From Marinobacter sp. EhC06 (GTDB lineage: Bacteria; Pseudomonadota; Gammaproteobacteria; Pseudomonadales; Oleiphilaceae), in assembly GCF_001650915.1 (NCBI RefSeq), contig NZ_LXYO01000023.1, positions 806,001-870,000 of the forward strand: a stretch of DNA of 64,000 nt, in the 5' to 3' direction. Positions within the stretch are counted from its first letter, which is position 1. Each line of letters opens with the position of its first letter. The translations under genes were made by a program, and so were the position numbers. Positions 42,772 to 50,859 of the stretch are shown piece by piece. Under the pieces are notes generated by a model that ran no database searches, was not told the origin of the DNA, and saw only the letters and a program-made list of their open reading frames with translations.

Positions 42772-43719
42772 ATGAAAAAGCTTCTGACCCTGGCCTGTGC
42801 CACTATGCTCACACCGGTGCTGGCCCACGGCGCTTTTCAGCTCGACAGCCGTTATCAGGACAATGACGGTGATCTGATTGCTGATATCCCTTCCGACGAG
42901 TCAAAACTGGGGGATCCCTCAACCCTGGTCTTTGCCTATACCCCGGTGGAAGATCCGGCCGTTTATAAGGAAGTCTGGTCCGAGTTTCTCGACCACTTGG
43001 CGGACACCACTGGCAAGAATGTCCAGTTTTTCCCGGTACAGTCCAATGCAGCCCAGATCGAAGCCATGCGTGCTGGCCGCCTGCATATCGCCGGCTTCAA
43101 TACCGGTTCCAACCCGCTGGCCGTCGCCTGTGCCGGCTTCCGCCCGTTTACCATGATGGCAGCGGCCGATGGCTCCTTTGGCTATGAAATGGAAATCATC
43201 AGCTACCCCGGGTCCGGTGTGAATGATGTGGAAGACATCCGTGGCGGCGAGCTTGCGTTCACCTCGCAGACATCCAATTCCGGCTTCAAGGCTCCCTCCG
43301 CCATTCTCAAGGCGGACTACAACATGATTGCCGGTGAGGATTTCGAGCCGGTGTTCTCCGGCAAGCACGACAACTCCATCCTCGGTGTTGCCAACAAGGA
43401 CTACAAAGCCGCGGCGGTTGCAAACTCGGTGCTCAACCGCATGCTCAGCCGGGATGTGGTTAGCGAAGACCAGATTGTCAGTCTCTACAAGTCCCAGACT
43501 TTCCCCACCACGGGTTACGGCATTGCCCACAACCTGACACCGGAACTGCAGGAAAAAATCCAGGACGCGTTCTTCTCCTTTAACTGGGAAGGCACTGCGC
43601 TGGAAGAAGAATTCTCGAAATCCGGTGAAGCCCAGTTTGTGCCCATCACCTTCAAGAATCACTGGGAAGTGATTCGCAAGATCGACGCAGCCAACGGTGT
43701 TGCTTACAACTGTCGTTAA
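42772..43719 (+). CDS. phnD: phosphate/phosphonate ABC transporter substrate-binding protein
   Basis: A 315-residue periplasmic binding protein with a signal peptide (MKKLLTLACATMLTPVLA, cleaved near AHG). The fold is PhnD/PtxB-like: LVFAYTPVEDPAVYKEVW, FFPVQSNAAQIEAMRAGRLHIAGFNTG and AVACAGFRPF. These proteins bind phosphonates, phosphite, hypophosphite or phosphate; the particular ligand cannot be read from the sequence. It is the first gene of a five-gene plus-strand cluster (phnD-phnC-phnE-phnE-HAD). No C-P lyase genes are present, which makes phosphonate breakdown by that route unlikely here. GAGGAG lies eight bases before the start, and a candidate PHO box is further upstream. Confidence 0.88.
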   Translation: MKKLLTLACATMLTPVLAHGAFQLDSRYQDNDGDLIADIPSDESKLGDPSTLVFAYTPVEDPAVYKEVWSEFLDHLADTTGKNVQFFPVQSNAAQIEAMRAGRLHIAGFNTGSNPLAVACAGFRPFTMMAAADGSFGYEMEIISYPGSGVNDVEDIRGGELAFTSQTSNSGFKAPSAILKADYNMIAGEDFEPVFSGKHDNSILGVANKDYKAAAVANSVLNRMLSRDVVSEDQIVSLYKSQTFPTTGYGIAHNLTPELQEKIQDAFFSFNWEGTALEEEFSKSGEAQFVPITFKNHWEVIRKIDAANGVAYNCR

Positions 43720-43737
43720 CAGGCCGGGCGGTACCAA

Positions 43738-44556
43738 GTGCTGAAACTGGACAAGGTTTCGAAAACCTACAAGACCGGCGACAAGGCCCTCCACAATGCC
43801 TGCTTTGAAGTTCCGGCAGGCCAGGTGGTGGGCCTGATCGGACCCTCTGGGGCGGGCAAATCCACCCTGATCCGCTGCATCAATCGACTGGTGGAGCCCA
43901 CTCAGGGCTCAATCACCCTGGGCGACACCGAGCTGACCGGATTGAATCGTCGGGAGCTGCGTCGCGCCCGGCGGCAGATTGGCATGATCTTCCAGGAATA
44001 CGCCCTGGTGGAACGCCTGACCGTAATGGAAAACGTGCTGTCTGGTCGGCTGGGCTATGTGCCAGCGTGGCGCTCCTACCTGCGAAAATTCAGCGCGGAT
44101 GATATCGCCCAGGCATTCTCCCTGCTGGGCCGGGTCGGCCTTGCCGATCATTACAACAAGCGGGCGGATGCGCTCTCCGGTGGCCAGCGGCAGCGCGTGG
44201 GCATTGCCAGGGCTCTGGAGCAGAACCCGGAACTGCTACTGGTGGATGAACCCACAGCTTCCCTCGATCCGAAGACTTCCCGGCAGATCATGCGGCTGAT
44301 TCGCACCGCCTGTCAGGAGCGCAATCTGCCCGCGATCATCAACATTCACGACGTGATGCTCGCACAACAGTTCTCGGACCGGATTATCGGCCTGAAGGCT
44401 GGCGAAATCGTGTTCGACGGCGCACCGGATGCTCTCACCGACGAGGTGTTGACCACCATCTACGGGGATGAAGACTGGACCCAGCTGCGTGGCGACAACG
44501 GCGAACATTCAACGGATCCGGAAGCACCGGCGGTAGATCTGGCGGAGGGGGTGTAA
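43738..44556 (+). CDS. phnC: phosphate/phosphonate ABC transporter ATP-binding protein
   Basis: A 272-residue ABC ATPase energising the PhnDCE-type importer. Walker A is [12 protein letters not shown], the Q-loop [11 protein letters not shown], the signature [13 protein letters not shown], Walker [13 protein letters not shown] and the H-loop [10 protein letters not shown]. The segment [18 protein letters not shown] is typical of PhnC. The start codon is GTG at 43738, with only a weak ribosome binding site, consistent with coupling to phnD 18 bases upstream. It ends directly against the first permease gene (stop TAA then ATG). Confidence 0.92.
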   Translation: MLKLDKVSKTYKTGDKALHNACFEVPAGQVVGLIGPSGAGKSTLIRCINRLVEPTQGSITLGDTELTGLNRRELRRARRQIGMIFQEYALVERLTVMENVLSGRLGYVPAWRSYLRKFSADDIAQAFSLLGRVGLADHYNKRADALSGGQRQRVGIARALEQNPELLLVDEPTASLDPKTSRQIMRLIRTACQERNLPAIINIHDVMLAQQFSDRIIGLKAGEIVFDGAPDALTDEVLTTIYGDEDWTQLRGDNGEHSTDPEAPAVDLAEGV

Positions 44557-45375
44557 ATGGCTGAAGAGCCAGTGGCCCAATCCTATCCGACCCGCTGGAA
44601 ACGACCTCCGGTACTGCTGACCCATCCTCTGTGGCGGAAGATCATTCTGTTTGGTGGCCTCGTCTACCTGGTGCTGGCCCTACAGACCGTTGAGGTCGAC
44701 TGGCAGCGGGTCTATCTGGGGCTGGAGCGCGGCTGGCGATTCGTCCAGGGCTTTCTGGTTCCGGACTTCACATCGCGCTGGAATGACATCTACGCCGGAC
44801 TGATGGAAAGCCTGACCATGACCGTGACGTCCACGGTGGCCGGTATCCTGATTTCCGTTCCCATCGGCATTGGTGCCGCCCGCAATCTGGCGCCGGCACC
44901 GGTATACCTGGCCTGCCGCGGCATAATTACAGTCTCCCGATCCTTCCAGGAGGTGATCATTGCCATCCTGCTGGTGGCCATGTTCGGGTTCGGTCCCTTC
45001 GCGGGGTTCCTGACCCTGGCCTTCGCCACCATCGGGTTCCTTTCCAAGCTGCTGGCCGAGGAAATTGAAGACTGCGACCGTAGCCAGATTGAGGCTATCC
45101 GGGCCACCGGTGCCAGCTGGTGGCAGGTGGTCAATTACGCGGTTCAACCTCAGGTCATGCCCCGTCTGGTCGGGTTGTCACTCTATCGGCTGGACATCAA
45201 CTTCCGGGAATCGGCGGTGATTGGCATCGTCGGCGCCGGTGGTATCGGAGCAACCCTCAACACCGCGATCGACCGTTACGAGTACGACTCGGCTGGTGCG
45301 GTCCTGATCATCATCATCGCTATTGTTCTGGTGGTGGAATACTCGTCCTCATACATCCGCAGGTGGGTACAGTGA
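44557..45375 (+). CDS. phnE: phosphate/phosphonate ABC transporter permease (first)
   Basis: A 272-residue inner-membrane permease with about six helices and the cytoplasmic EAA-like coupling segment (EEIEDCDRSQIEAIRATGASWWQV). It matches the PhnE family (FRESAVIGIVGAGGIGATLN). It starts immediately after the phnC stop and its own stop overlaps the next permease start (GTGA), so three genes are translationally coupled. In PhnE transporters the membrane part is usually a homodimer of one permease; here two different permeases are encoded, suggesting a heterodimer. Confidence 0.92.
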   Translation: MAEEPVAQSYPTRWKRPPVLLTHPLWRKIILFGGLVYLVLALQTVEVDWQRVYLGLERGWRFVQGFLVPDFTSRWNDIYAGLMESLTMTVTSTVAGILISVPIGIGAARNLAPAPVYLACRGIITVSRSFQEVIIAILLVAMFGFGPFAGFLTLAFATIGFLSKLLAEEIEDCDRSQIEAIRATGASWWQVVNYAVQPQVMPRLVGLSLYRLDINFRESAVIGIVGAGGIGATLNTAIDRYEYDSAGAVLIIIIAIVLVVEYSSSYIRRWVQ

Positions 45376-46187
45376 GCATTCAGGCACCCAGGGCACCATC
45401 ATCCTGGCAGTTCCGGACCCCCAAGCAAACGCTACTGCGCTGGCTCGGCTGGTTCTGGCTTGTCGCCCTTACGGTTTTCTGCTGGCAGGTCATGAATGAA
45501 AACACCATCTGGGCCTTTGTCAGTGATGCGCCGGACCAAGCCGCCGACATCGGCGATCGAATGTTCCCACCGGCCTGGGGTTACATCAACAATCTCTGGG
45601 AACCACTCTGGGATACTATCAATATTGCCACCCTTGGCACTCTGCTGGGCATTCTGATCGCCGTACCTGTGGCATTTCTGGCAGCCACCAATACCACTCC
45701 CAGCACCCGGTTTGTGAGACCGCTGGCGCTGCTGATCATTGTCGCCTCCCGTTCCATCAATTCCCTGATCTGGGCTCTGTTGCTGGTGGCGATTATTGGC
45801 CCGGGGCTCCTCGCGGGCATCGTCGCGATCGGTCTTCGGTCCATCGGTTTTATTGCCAAACTGCTGTATGAGGCCATTGAGGAAATCGACGATAAACAGG
45901 TGGAGGCGGTGCGCGCCACCGGAGCCTCAGGCGCTCAGGTGATCGATTACGCGGTGGTGCCACAGATTTTGCCGGCGTTCTGGGGCATCAGCGTGTTCCG
46001 CTGGGACATCAACATCCGGGAATCAACTATTCTCGGGCTGGTGGGCGCTGGCGGACTCGGGATTCAACTCAACGCCTCGCTGAGCACCCTGGCCTGGAAT
46101 CAGGTGGCCATGATCTTCATCGTGATCCTTGGTACCGTCGTGATCTCGGAATGGGTTTCCGCAAAGGTTCGTGAGGCGGTACTCTAG
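45372..46187 (+). CDS. phnE: phosphate/phosphonate ABC transporter permease (second)
   Basis: A 271-residue inner-membrane permease similar in layout to its neighbour, with EEIDDKQVEAVRATGASGAQVI as the coupling helix and REITIL-like INIRESTILGLVGAGGLGIQLN. The GTG at 45372 overlaps the preceding stop by four bases; the longer frame is a shadow of the first permease. With it the cluster encodes a full importer: PhnD binding protein, PhnC ATPase and two permeases. Expected in the inner membrane. A HAD hydrolase gene starts 5 bases after its stop. Confidence 0.92.
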   Translation: MSIQAPRAPSSWQFRTPKQTLLRWLGWFWLVALTVFCWQVMNENTIWAFVSDAPDQAADIGDRMFPPAWGYINNLWEPLWDTINIATLGTLLGILIAVPVAFLAATNTTPSTRFVRPLALLIIVASRSINSLIWALLLVAIIGPGLLAGIVAIGLRSIGFIAKLLYEAIEEIDDKQVEAVRATGASGAQVIDYAVVPQILPAFWGISVFRWDINIRESTILGLVGAGGLGIQLNASLSTLAWNQVAMIFIVILGTVVISEWVSAKVREAVL

Positions 46188-46191
46188 GCCG

Positions 46192-47139
46192 ATGATCGAT
46201 ACCCACCCAACGTCCTTTGCCGGTGTGACACCCTCTCCTGCATGGGCCTTCGCCCAGTACCAACAAATCCGGGCGAACCTGCCTGAGGGCTTGGTTGCAG
46301 AAAAACAGCCTGAAACCCGAGCGCTGGATTCCCTGGCGCCGCTGGTTGATCGTTTTCAGGTCTTCGTCTTTGACGCCTTCGGCGTACTGAATGCCGGCCC
46401 CCGGGCGTTTCCTTCAGCCATAAGCCGTATCAGGCAGCTCCAGGAACGTGGCAAGACCGTCAGGATTCTCTCCAACGCAGCCACGGCCAGCCATAGCGCA
46501 CTTCTCGCCAAGTACCATGGTATGGGATTTGCCCTTGGGCAGGATCAACTGGTTTCTAGTCGTTGGGTTCTTGAGCAGTCGTTAGTCCGCCAACCTCGTC
46601 AAGGCCGGTTCGGCGTCCTCTCACCGGAATCATCCGCTCCAGATACCCTGGGGGTGGACTGGCTGCCGGTCCGGCCGGGTATTCAGACGGGCGATCTGGA
46701 CCGTCTGGATGGTTTTATCTTCCTGAGCAGTGAAGGCTGGAATGAGGAGGTTCAGGAAGCGCTTGCCCAGAGCCTGGCCCGCCATCCTCGCCCGCTGTTA
46801 GTGGCCAATCCCGACCTGGTGGCCCCCAGAGGCGATTGCCTGACCCTGGAGCCTGGTTACTTTGCCCACCTGTTGATGAGCCAGTCCGCCATAGAGCCGG
46901 AGTTCTTTGGCAAGCCTTATCGACCCGCCTTTGATGCGGTACTCCAAACTCTGGGGGGTATAGACCCCTCCGATATCTTGATGGTGGGCGACACGCTACA
47001 CACGGATATTCTGGGCGGGCAGGCTGCGGGCATGAAAACCATGCTGATAACGGCGGAAGGCGCCTTGCAGGGTATGGATATTCCAGACTGCATTGCGCAG
47101 TCTGGAATTGCGCCGGACTTCATCGCTCCGATGATTTGA
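46192..47139 (+). CDS. HAD family hydrolase, class IIA (NagD-like)
   Basis: A 315-residue HAD-superfamily phosphatase. Motif I is FVFDAFGVLN (the nucleophile Asp is followed by an Asp-to-Phe change relative to DxD: D-A-F), motif II is ILSNAAT and motif IV is LMVGDTLHTDILGGQAAG, with a conserved Lys in FFGKPYRPAF. The motif I reads DAFGVLN, so the general acid Asp two residues after the nucleophile, usual in HAD phosphatases, is Phe; many class IIA members use other residues, so activity is uncertain. Start at ATG 46192 is 5 bases after phnE. The gene closes the phn cluster and is convergent with acr3. A perfect 12-bp stem lies in its last codons. Confidence 0.78.
   Translation: MIDTHPTSFAGVTPSPAWAFAQYQQIRANLPEGLVAEKQPETRALDSLAPLVDRFQVFVFDAFGVLNAGPRAFPSAISRIRQLQERGKTVRILSNAATASHSALLAKYHGMGFALGQDQLVSSRWVLEQSLVRQPRQGRFGVLSPESSAPDTLGVDWLPVRPGIQTGDLDRLDGFIFLSSEGWNEEVQEALAQSLARHPRPLLVANPDLVAPRGDCLTLEPGYFAHLLMSQSAIEPEFFGKPYRPAFDAVLQTLGGIDPSDILMVGDTLHTDILGGQAAGMKTMLITAEGALQGMDIPDCIAQSGIAPDFIAPMI
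47080..47108. terminator. perfect stem-loop in the last codons of the HAD gene
   Basis: A 12-bp perfect stem (47080-47091 with 47097-47108) with a 5-base loop lies inside the HAD gene, 31 bases before its stop and about 40 bases before the convergent acr3 stop. It could serve as a bidirectional terminator or mRNA end hairpin for both converging genes. No T-run follows on either side, so the role is inferred. Confidence 0.45.
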
Positions 47140-47149
47140 GGCTGTTCAC

Positions 47150-48220
47150 TCAGGCGGGAAACCGGTCCCGGGTGCGATTGGCTATTTTGACCAGCATCAG
47201 CATGAGCGGTACTTCCACCAGCACACCAACAACTGTGGCCAGCGCTGCGCCGGATTGCAGGCCGAACAGTGCGATGGCCGCGGCCACGGCCAGTTCGAAG
47301 AAGTTGCTGGCGCCAATCATGGCGCCAGGCGCTGCGATACAGTGGCGTACTTTCCACAGCCTCGCCCAGCCGTAGGCCAGGAAGAAAATCAGGAAGGTCT
47401 GAACAATCAGCGGCACGGCAATCAGCACGATATGCAGGGGATTGTTCAGGATTACCTCGCCCTGGAAGGCGAACAGCAGCACCAGAGTGACGATCAGCGC
47501 CGCCGGGGTGACCGGGCTGAGCCGCTTCATAAAGACATCGTCGTACCACTGCTGACCGTGGCGCGAAATCAGGGCCCGGCGGGTCAGGTAGCCGGCTGTT
47601 AGCGGAATCACGATATACAGGACGACCGACAGCAGCACGGTATCCCAGGGCACCTGGATGTCGGAAATGCCCAGCAGGAAAACAACAATCGGCGCGAAGG
47701 CAAACAGCATGATGATGTCGTTCAGGGATACCTGCACCAGAGTGTAGGCGGCATCGCCTTTGGTCAGGAAACTCCACACGAACACCATGGCGGTGCAGGG
47801 CGCTGCACCCAACAGGATCGCCCCGGCCAGGTACTCGCTGGCCAGTCCCGGCGCGATCCATGGCTCGAACACCACCATCAGAAAAAACCAGGCAATGGCA
47901 AACATGGTGAAGGGCTTGATCAGCCAGTTGACGATGGTCGTGATCGCCAGGCCTTTCGGTTCTTTCCGTACACCGACCACCGCACTGAAATCAATTTGCG
48001 CCATCATCGGGAAAATCATCGCCCAGATCAGAATGGCGATGGGGATGGAGACCTGCGCGTATTCGAAGCGGGACAGAGTCTCGGGCACTACGGGCGCGAA
48101 CTGGCCCAGCGCGACGCCGGCAATGATGGCCAGAGCCACCCACACCGACAGGTACCTGCCGAACAGGTCCATGCCTTCGCCGGAGCCTTCCGCCTGGGTG
48201 ATTTCGTTATTGCTGCTCAT
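47150..48220 (-). CDS. acr3: arsenite efflux permease Acr3
   Basis: Acr3 expels arsenite using the membrane potential or proton gradient. The 356-residue protein has about ten membrane helices. The conserved Cys and Glu are visible: LGAAPCTAMVFVWSFL holds the essential Cys, and GASNFFELAVAAAIALFG the essential Glu. Family-typical stretches also include WAMIFPMMAQIDFSAV and VNWLIKPFTMFAIAWFF. The start at 48220 has GGGAAAGGC upstream; a longer frame overlaps arsH. It lies 10 bases after arsH in the same direction, so arsH and acr3 form one unit, convergent with the HAD gene. Confidence 0.95.
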   Translation of the reverse strand: MSSNNEITQAEGSGEGMDLFGRYLSVWVALAIIAGVALGQFAPVVPETLSRFEYAQVSIPIAILIWAMIFPMMAQIDFSAVVGVRKEPKGLAITTIVNWLIKPFTMFAIAWFFLMVVFEPWIAPGLASEYLAGAILLGAAPCTAMVFVWSFLTKGDAAYTLVQVSLNDIIMLFAFAPIVVFLLGISDIQVPWDTVLLSVVLYIVIPLTAGYLTRRALISRHGQQWYDDVFMKRLSPVTPAALIVTLVLLFAFQGEVILNNPLHIVLIAVPLIVQTFLIFFLAYGWARLWKVRHCIAAPGAMIGASNFFELAVAAAIALFGLQSGAALATVVGVLVEVPLMLMLVKIANRTRDRFPA

Positions 48221-48230
48221 TGCCTTTCCC

Positions 48231-48953
48231 TCACATGGACCGCTGGTTGACGCGTTTGGAGACTTCTTCGGCACTTTCCACCCGCTCGGAATACCGGTCG
48301 GTCAGGTAGTCACTCCGGTCCCGGATCAGCAGAGTGAATTTCACCAGTTCCTCCATCACATCGACGATGCGATTGTAATAGGGTGAGGGTTTCATGCGGT
48401 CGTTATCGTCAAACTCCATAAACGCCTTGGGCACCGAGGACTGGTTGGGGATGGTCACCATCCGCATCCAGCGACCCAGTACCCGTAGCTGATTGACGGC
48501 ATTGAAGGACTGGGAGCCGCCACAGACCTGCATTACGGCCAGGGTCTTGCCCTGGGTGGGACGCATGCCGCCAATGGAAAGGGGAATCCAGTCAATCTGG
48601 GTTTTCATGATGCCGGTCATGGCGCCGTGACGCTCTGGTGAACACCACACCATGCCTTCAGACCACTGGGCCAGATCCCGCAATTCCTGCACCTTGGGGT
48701 GAGAGGCATCTTCTGCATCGGCCAAAGGCAGCCCCCGTGGATTAAATACCCGGGTTTCGGCGCCCATAGCTTCGAGCAATCGGGCAGCCTCTTCAACGGC
48801 CAGTCGGCTGAACGAGCGTTCACGCAGCGAGCCATACAGCAACAGAATCCGTGGCGGATGTGATGACGGCTTTGCCTTGAAGAGCTGGCCCGTTGTTGGA
48901 GCGTTGAACAATTCCGGGTCGACGTTGGGGAGGTCCTGATCCTGGGTGCTCAT
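48231..48953 (-). CDS. arsH: ArsH organoarsenical oxidase/NADPH-FMN reductase
   Basis: A 240-residue flavodoxin-like protein. It has the FMN-binding loop [11 protein letters not shown] and the conserved [22 protein letters not shown], followed by [21 protein letters not shown], as in ArsH. ArsH uses NADPH and FMN to oxidise trivalent organoarsenicals such as methylarsenite, reducing their toxicity. It comes first in the arsH-acr3 unit on the minus strand, 90 bases from the divergent arsC-arsR start. The start ATG at 48953 was chosen to give the family N-terminus; a longer frame overlaps that divergent gene. Confidence 0.94.
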   Translation of the reverse strand: MSTQDQDLPNVDPELFNAPTTGQLFKAKPSSHPPRILLLYGSLRERSFSRLAVEEAARLLEAMGAETRVFNPRGLPLADAEDASHPKVQELRDLAQWSEGMVWCSPERHGAMTGIMKTQIDWIPLSIGGMRPTQGKTLAVMQVCGGSQSFNAVNQLRVLGRWMRMVTIPNQSSVPKAFMEFDDNDRMKPSPYYNRIVDVMEELVKFTLLIRDRSDYLTDRYSERVESAEEVSKRVNQRSM

Positions 48954-49043
48954 TTTTTGCCGGATTCCTTTACTCGTGGAGATGTTGGATCTATTATGCA
49001 CAAAAACAGATATGCATGAAATCGAATATACGGAATCTGGGAT
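48954..49043. promoter_or_regulatory. divergent arsenic promoter region with candidate ArsR site
   Basis: These 90 bases separate arsH (minus) from the arsC-arsR fusion (plus), so both promoters and an ArsR-type operator should be here. The AT-rich centre has ATGCA at 48996-49000 and again at 49012-49016, and CAGAT (49007-49011) facing ATCTG (49035-49039) as an imperfect dyad. Which of these is the operator is not clear from sequence alone. Confidence 0.4.
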
Positions 49044-49808
49044 ATGAAGCGCCGCGTTTTGTTCGTCTGTACCGCCAACAGTGCCCGTTCCCTGATGGCA
49101 GAAGCCTTGCTCCGGGACATGGCCGGAGACCGGTTTGAAGTAGCCAGCGCCGGTACCGAGCCAACCAGGCCCCACCCCATGGCACTGCAGGTGCTTGAGG
49201 AAGCCGGCATTTCCACTGAAGGATTGCATAGTAAGCAATTGGCCGATGTGCAGGGGCAGTACTGGGATTATGTGATCACCCTGTGCGAGAAAGCCGCGAA
49301 CGAGTGCGGTACGGTCTGTCAGCCTGCCCAGCAGATTGCCTGGGATTTTGCCGATCCGGTGCCGGCAAACCGCCATTCCACCTTTGCCCTCACTCTCAAG
49401 GAAATCAAAGAGCGCATTGCGCTGTTCGCGCTAGTGCACCAGAAAGAAACCGGAGCGAAACCCGCCAGCTATGACCCGGTCACGGTGTTCAAGGCACTGG
49501 CCGACGATTTCCGACTTGCGGCGCTGTTACTTATCCGCAGCCAGGACCAACTCTGTGTCTGCGAGCTCACGGAAGCCTTTGAAGCGCCCCAGCCAAAAGT
49601 CAGCCGGCATCTGGCAACCTTGCGGGATGCCGGCCTGCTGGCCACGGAGCGTCGGGGCCAGTGGATCTATTATTCCCTGAACCCGGGCATTCCACAGTGG
49701 CTGGGCCGGGTGCTGGATGAAACCGCCAGCCATAACGACCGATTGATAGAGAACCCGCTTGCACGATTGCAGGCCATGGCAGACCGACCGTCTGTCCAAT
49801 GCCTGTAA
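49044..49808 (+). CDS. ArsC-ArsR fusion: LMW-PTP-type arsenate reductase plus ArsR regulator
   Basis: A 254-residue fusion. The N-terminal part (about 1-140) is a low-molecular-weight phosphatase fold with the P-loop CTANSARS, the arsenate reductase type that uses thioredoxin (other Cys visible in [14 protein letters not shown]). The C-terminal part (about 145-235) is an ArsR winged helix with a metal-binding pair in [11 protein letters not shown], ahead of the recognition helix [11 protein letters not shown]. Normally these are separate genes. One chain could both reduce arsenate to arsenite and sense the product to release the operator. It starts 90 bases from divergent arsH and is followed by GAPDH and arsJ. 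Confidence 0.92.
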   Translation: MKRRVLFVCTANSARSLMAEALLRDMAGDRFEVASAGTEPTRPHPMALQVLEEAGISTEGLHSKQLADVQGQYWDYVITLCEKAANECGTVCQPAQQIAWDFADPVPANRHSTFALTLKEIKERIALFALVHQKETGAKPASYDPVTVFKALADDFRLAALLLIRSQDQLCVCELTEAFEAPQPKVSRHLATLRDAGLLATERRGQWIYYSLNPGIPQWLGRVLDETASHNDRLIENPLARLQAMADRPSVQCL

Positions 49809-49853
49809 TCCTCGCGCGGTTTAGTGTTTGAACAGTTTCATCAGGAGCACACC

Positions 49854-50858
49854 ATGAGCAAGATCAAAGTAGGCATTAATGGATTTGGCCGAATCGGTCG
49901 TCTGGCCCTGCGGGCCGCCTGGGGCTGGCCGGATATGGAGTTTGTCGCGATCAACGACCCGGGTGCCGATGCCGCCACACTGGCCCATCTGCTCAACTTT
50001 GACAGCATCCATGGTCGCTGGAGTCGGGAAGCCACTGCCGACGGAACGGATATCGTCATCGAGGGCCAGCGCATTCGCGTGACTCACAACCGCAGCATCG
50101 GTGAAACCGACTGGTCTGGCTGTGATCTGGTGATCGAGGCCAGTGGCGTAAACAAGAAGGTCAGCGCCTTGCAGGCGTACCTGGATCAGGGCGTAAAACG
50201 GGTCGTGGTCACGGCACCGGTGAAGGAGGCGGGCGCCAAGAACATTGTGGTTGGTGTGAACGATGATATTTTCGACCCGGCCACCGACCGCATTGTGACC
50301 GCCGCCTCCTGCACCACCAACTGCCTGGCGCCGGTGGTGAAGGTGATTCACGAAAAACTGGGTATCAAGCACGGCTCCATCACCACCATTCACAGCCTGA
50401 CCAACACCCAGACCATCATCGATGCGCCCCACAAGGATCTGCGCCGGGCGAGGGCCTGCGGCAGTTCACTGATCCCCACCAGCACCGGTTCAGCAACGGC
50501 AATTATCGAAATATTCCCGGAACTGAAAGGGCGTCTGGATGGCCACGCCGTGCGCGTGCCGCTCACCAATGCATCGCTGACCGATTGCGTGTTTGAGGTG
50601 GAGACACCGACCGACCGTTCAGCGGTGAATCAGTTGCTCAAAGAAGCCGCTGAAGGTGAGCTTAAAGACATCCTGGGCTACGAAGAGCGCCCACTGGTGT
50701 CCATTGACTACAAGACCGACCCGCGTTCGTCCATCGTCGATGCCCTGTCTACCATGGTGGTCAACGGCACCCAGGTGAAGATCTACGCCTGGTACGACAA
50801 CGAATGGGGCTACGCCAACCGCACCGCGGAACTGGCGCGCAGGGTGGGTGCTGCCTGA
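49854..50858 (+). CDS. gapdh: glyceraldehyde-3-phosphate dehydrogenase of the ars cluster
   Basis: A 334-residue GAPDH with NAD-binding [17 protein letters not shown], the catalytic Cys in [13 protein letters not shown] and the substrate loops [23 protein letters not shown]. Length and residues are fully typical, so it should be an active enzyme. Next to arsJ it is expected to use arsenate in place of phosphate and make 1-arseno-3-phosphoglycerate for export by ArsJ. AGGAG lies before the ATG at 49854, 46 bases after the fusion gene. The arsJ start codon follows its stop by one base. Confidence 0.94.
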   Translation: MSKIKVGINGFGRIGRLALRAAWGWPDMEFVAINDPGADAATLAHLLNFDSIHGRWSREATADGTDIVIEGQRIRVTHNRSIGETDWSGCDLVIEASGVNKKVSALQAYLDQGVKRVVVTAPVKEAGAKNIVVGVNDDIFDPATDRIVTAASCTTNCLAPVVKVIHEKLGIKHGSITTIHSLTNTQTIIDAPHKDLRRARACGSSLIPTSTGSATAIIEIFPELKGRLDGHAVRVPLTNASLTDCVFEVETPTDRSAVNQLLKEAAEGELKDILGYEERPLVSIDYKTDPRSSIVDALSTMVVNGTQVKIYAWYDNEWGYANRTAELARRVGAA

Positions 50859-50859
50859 T

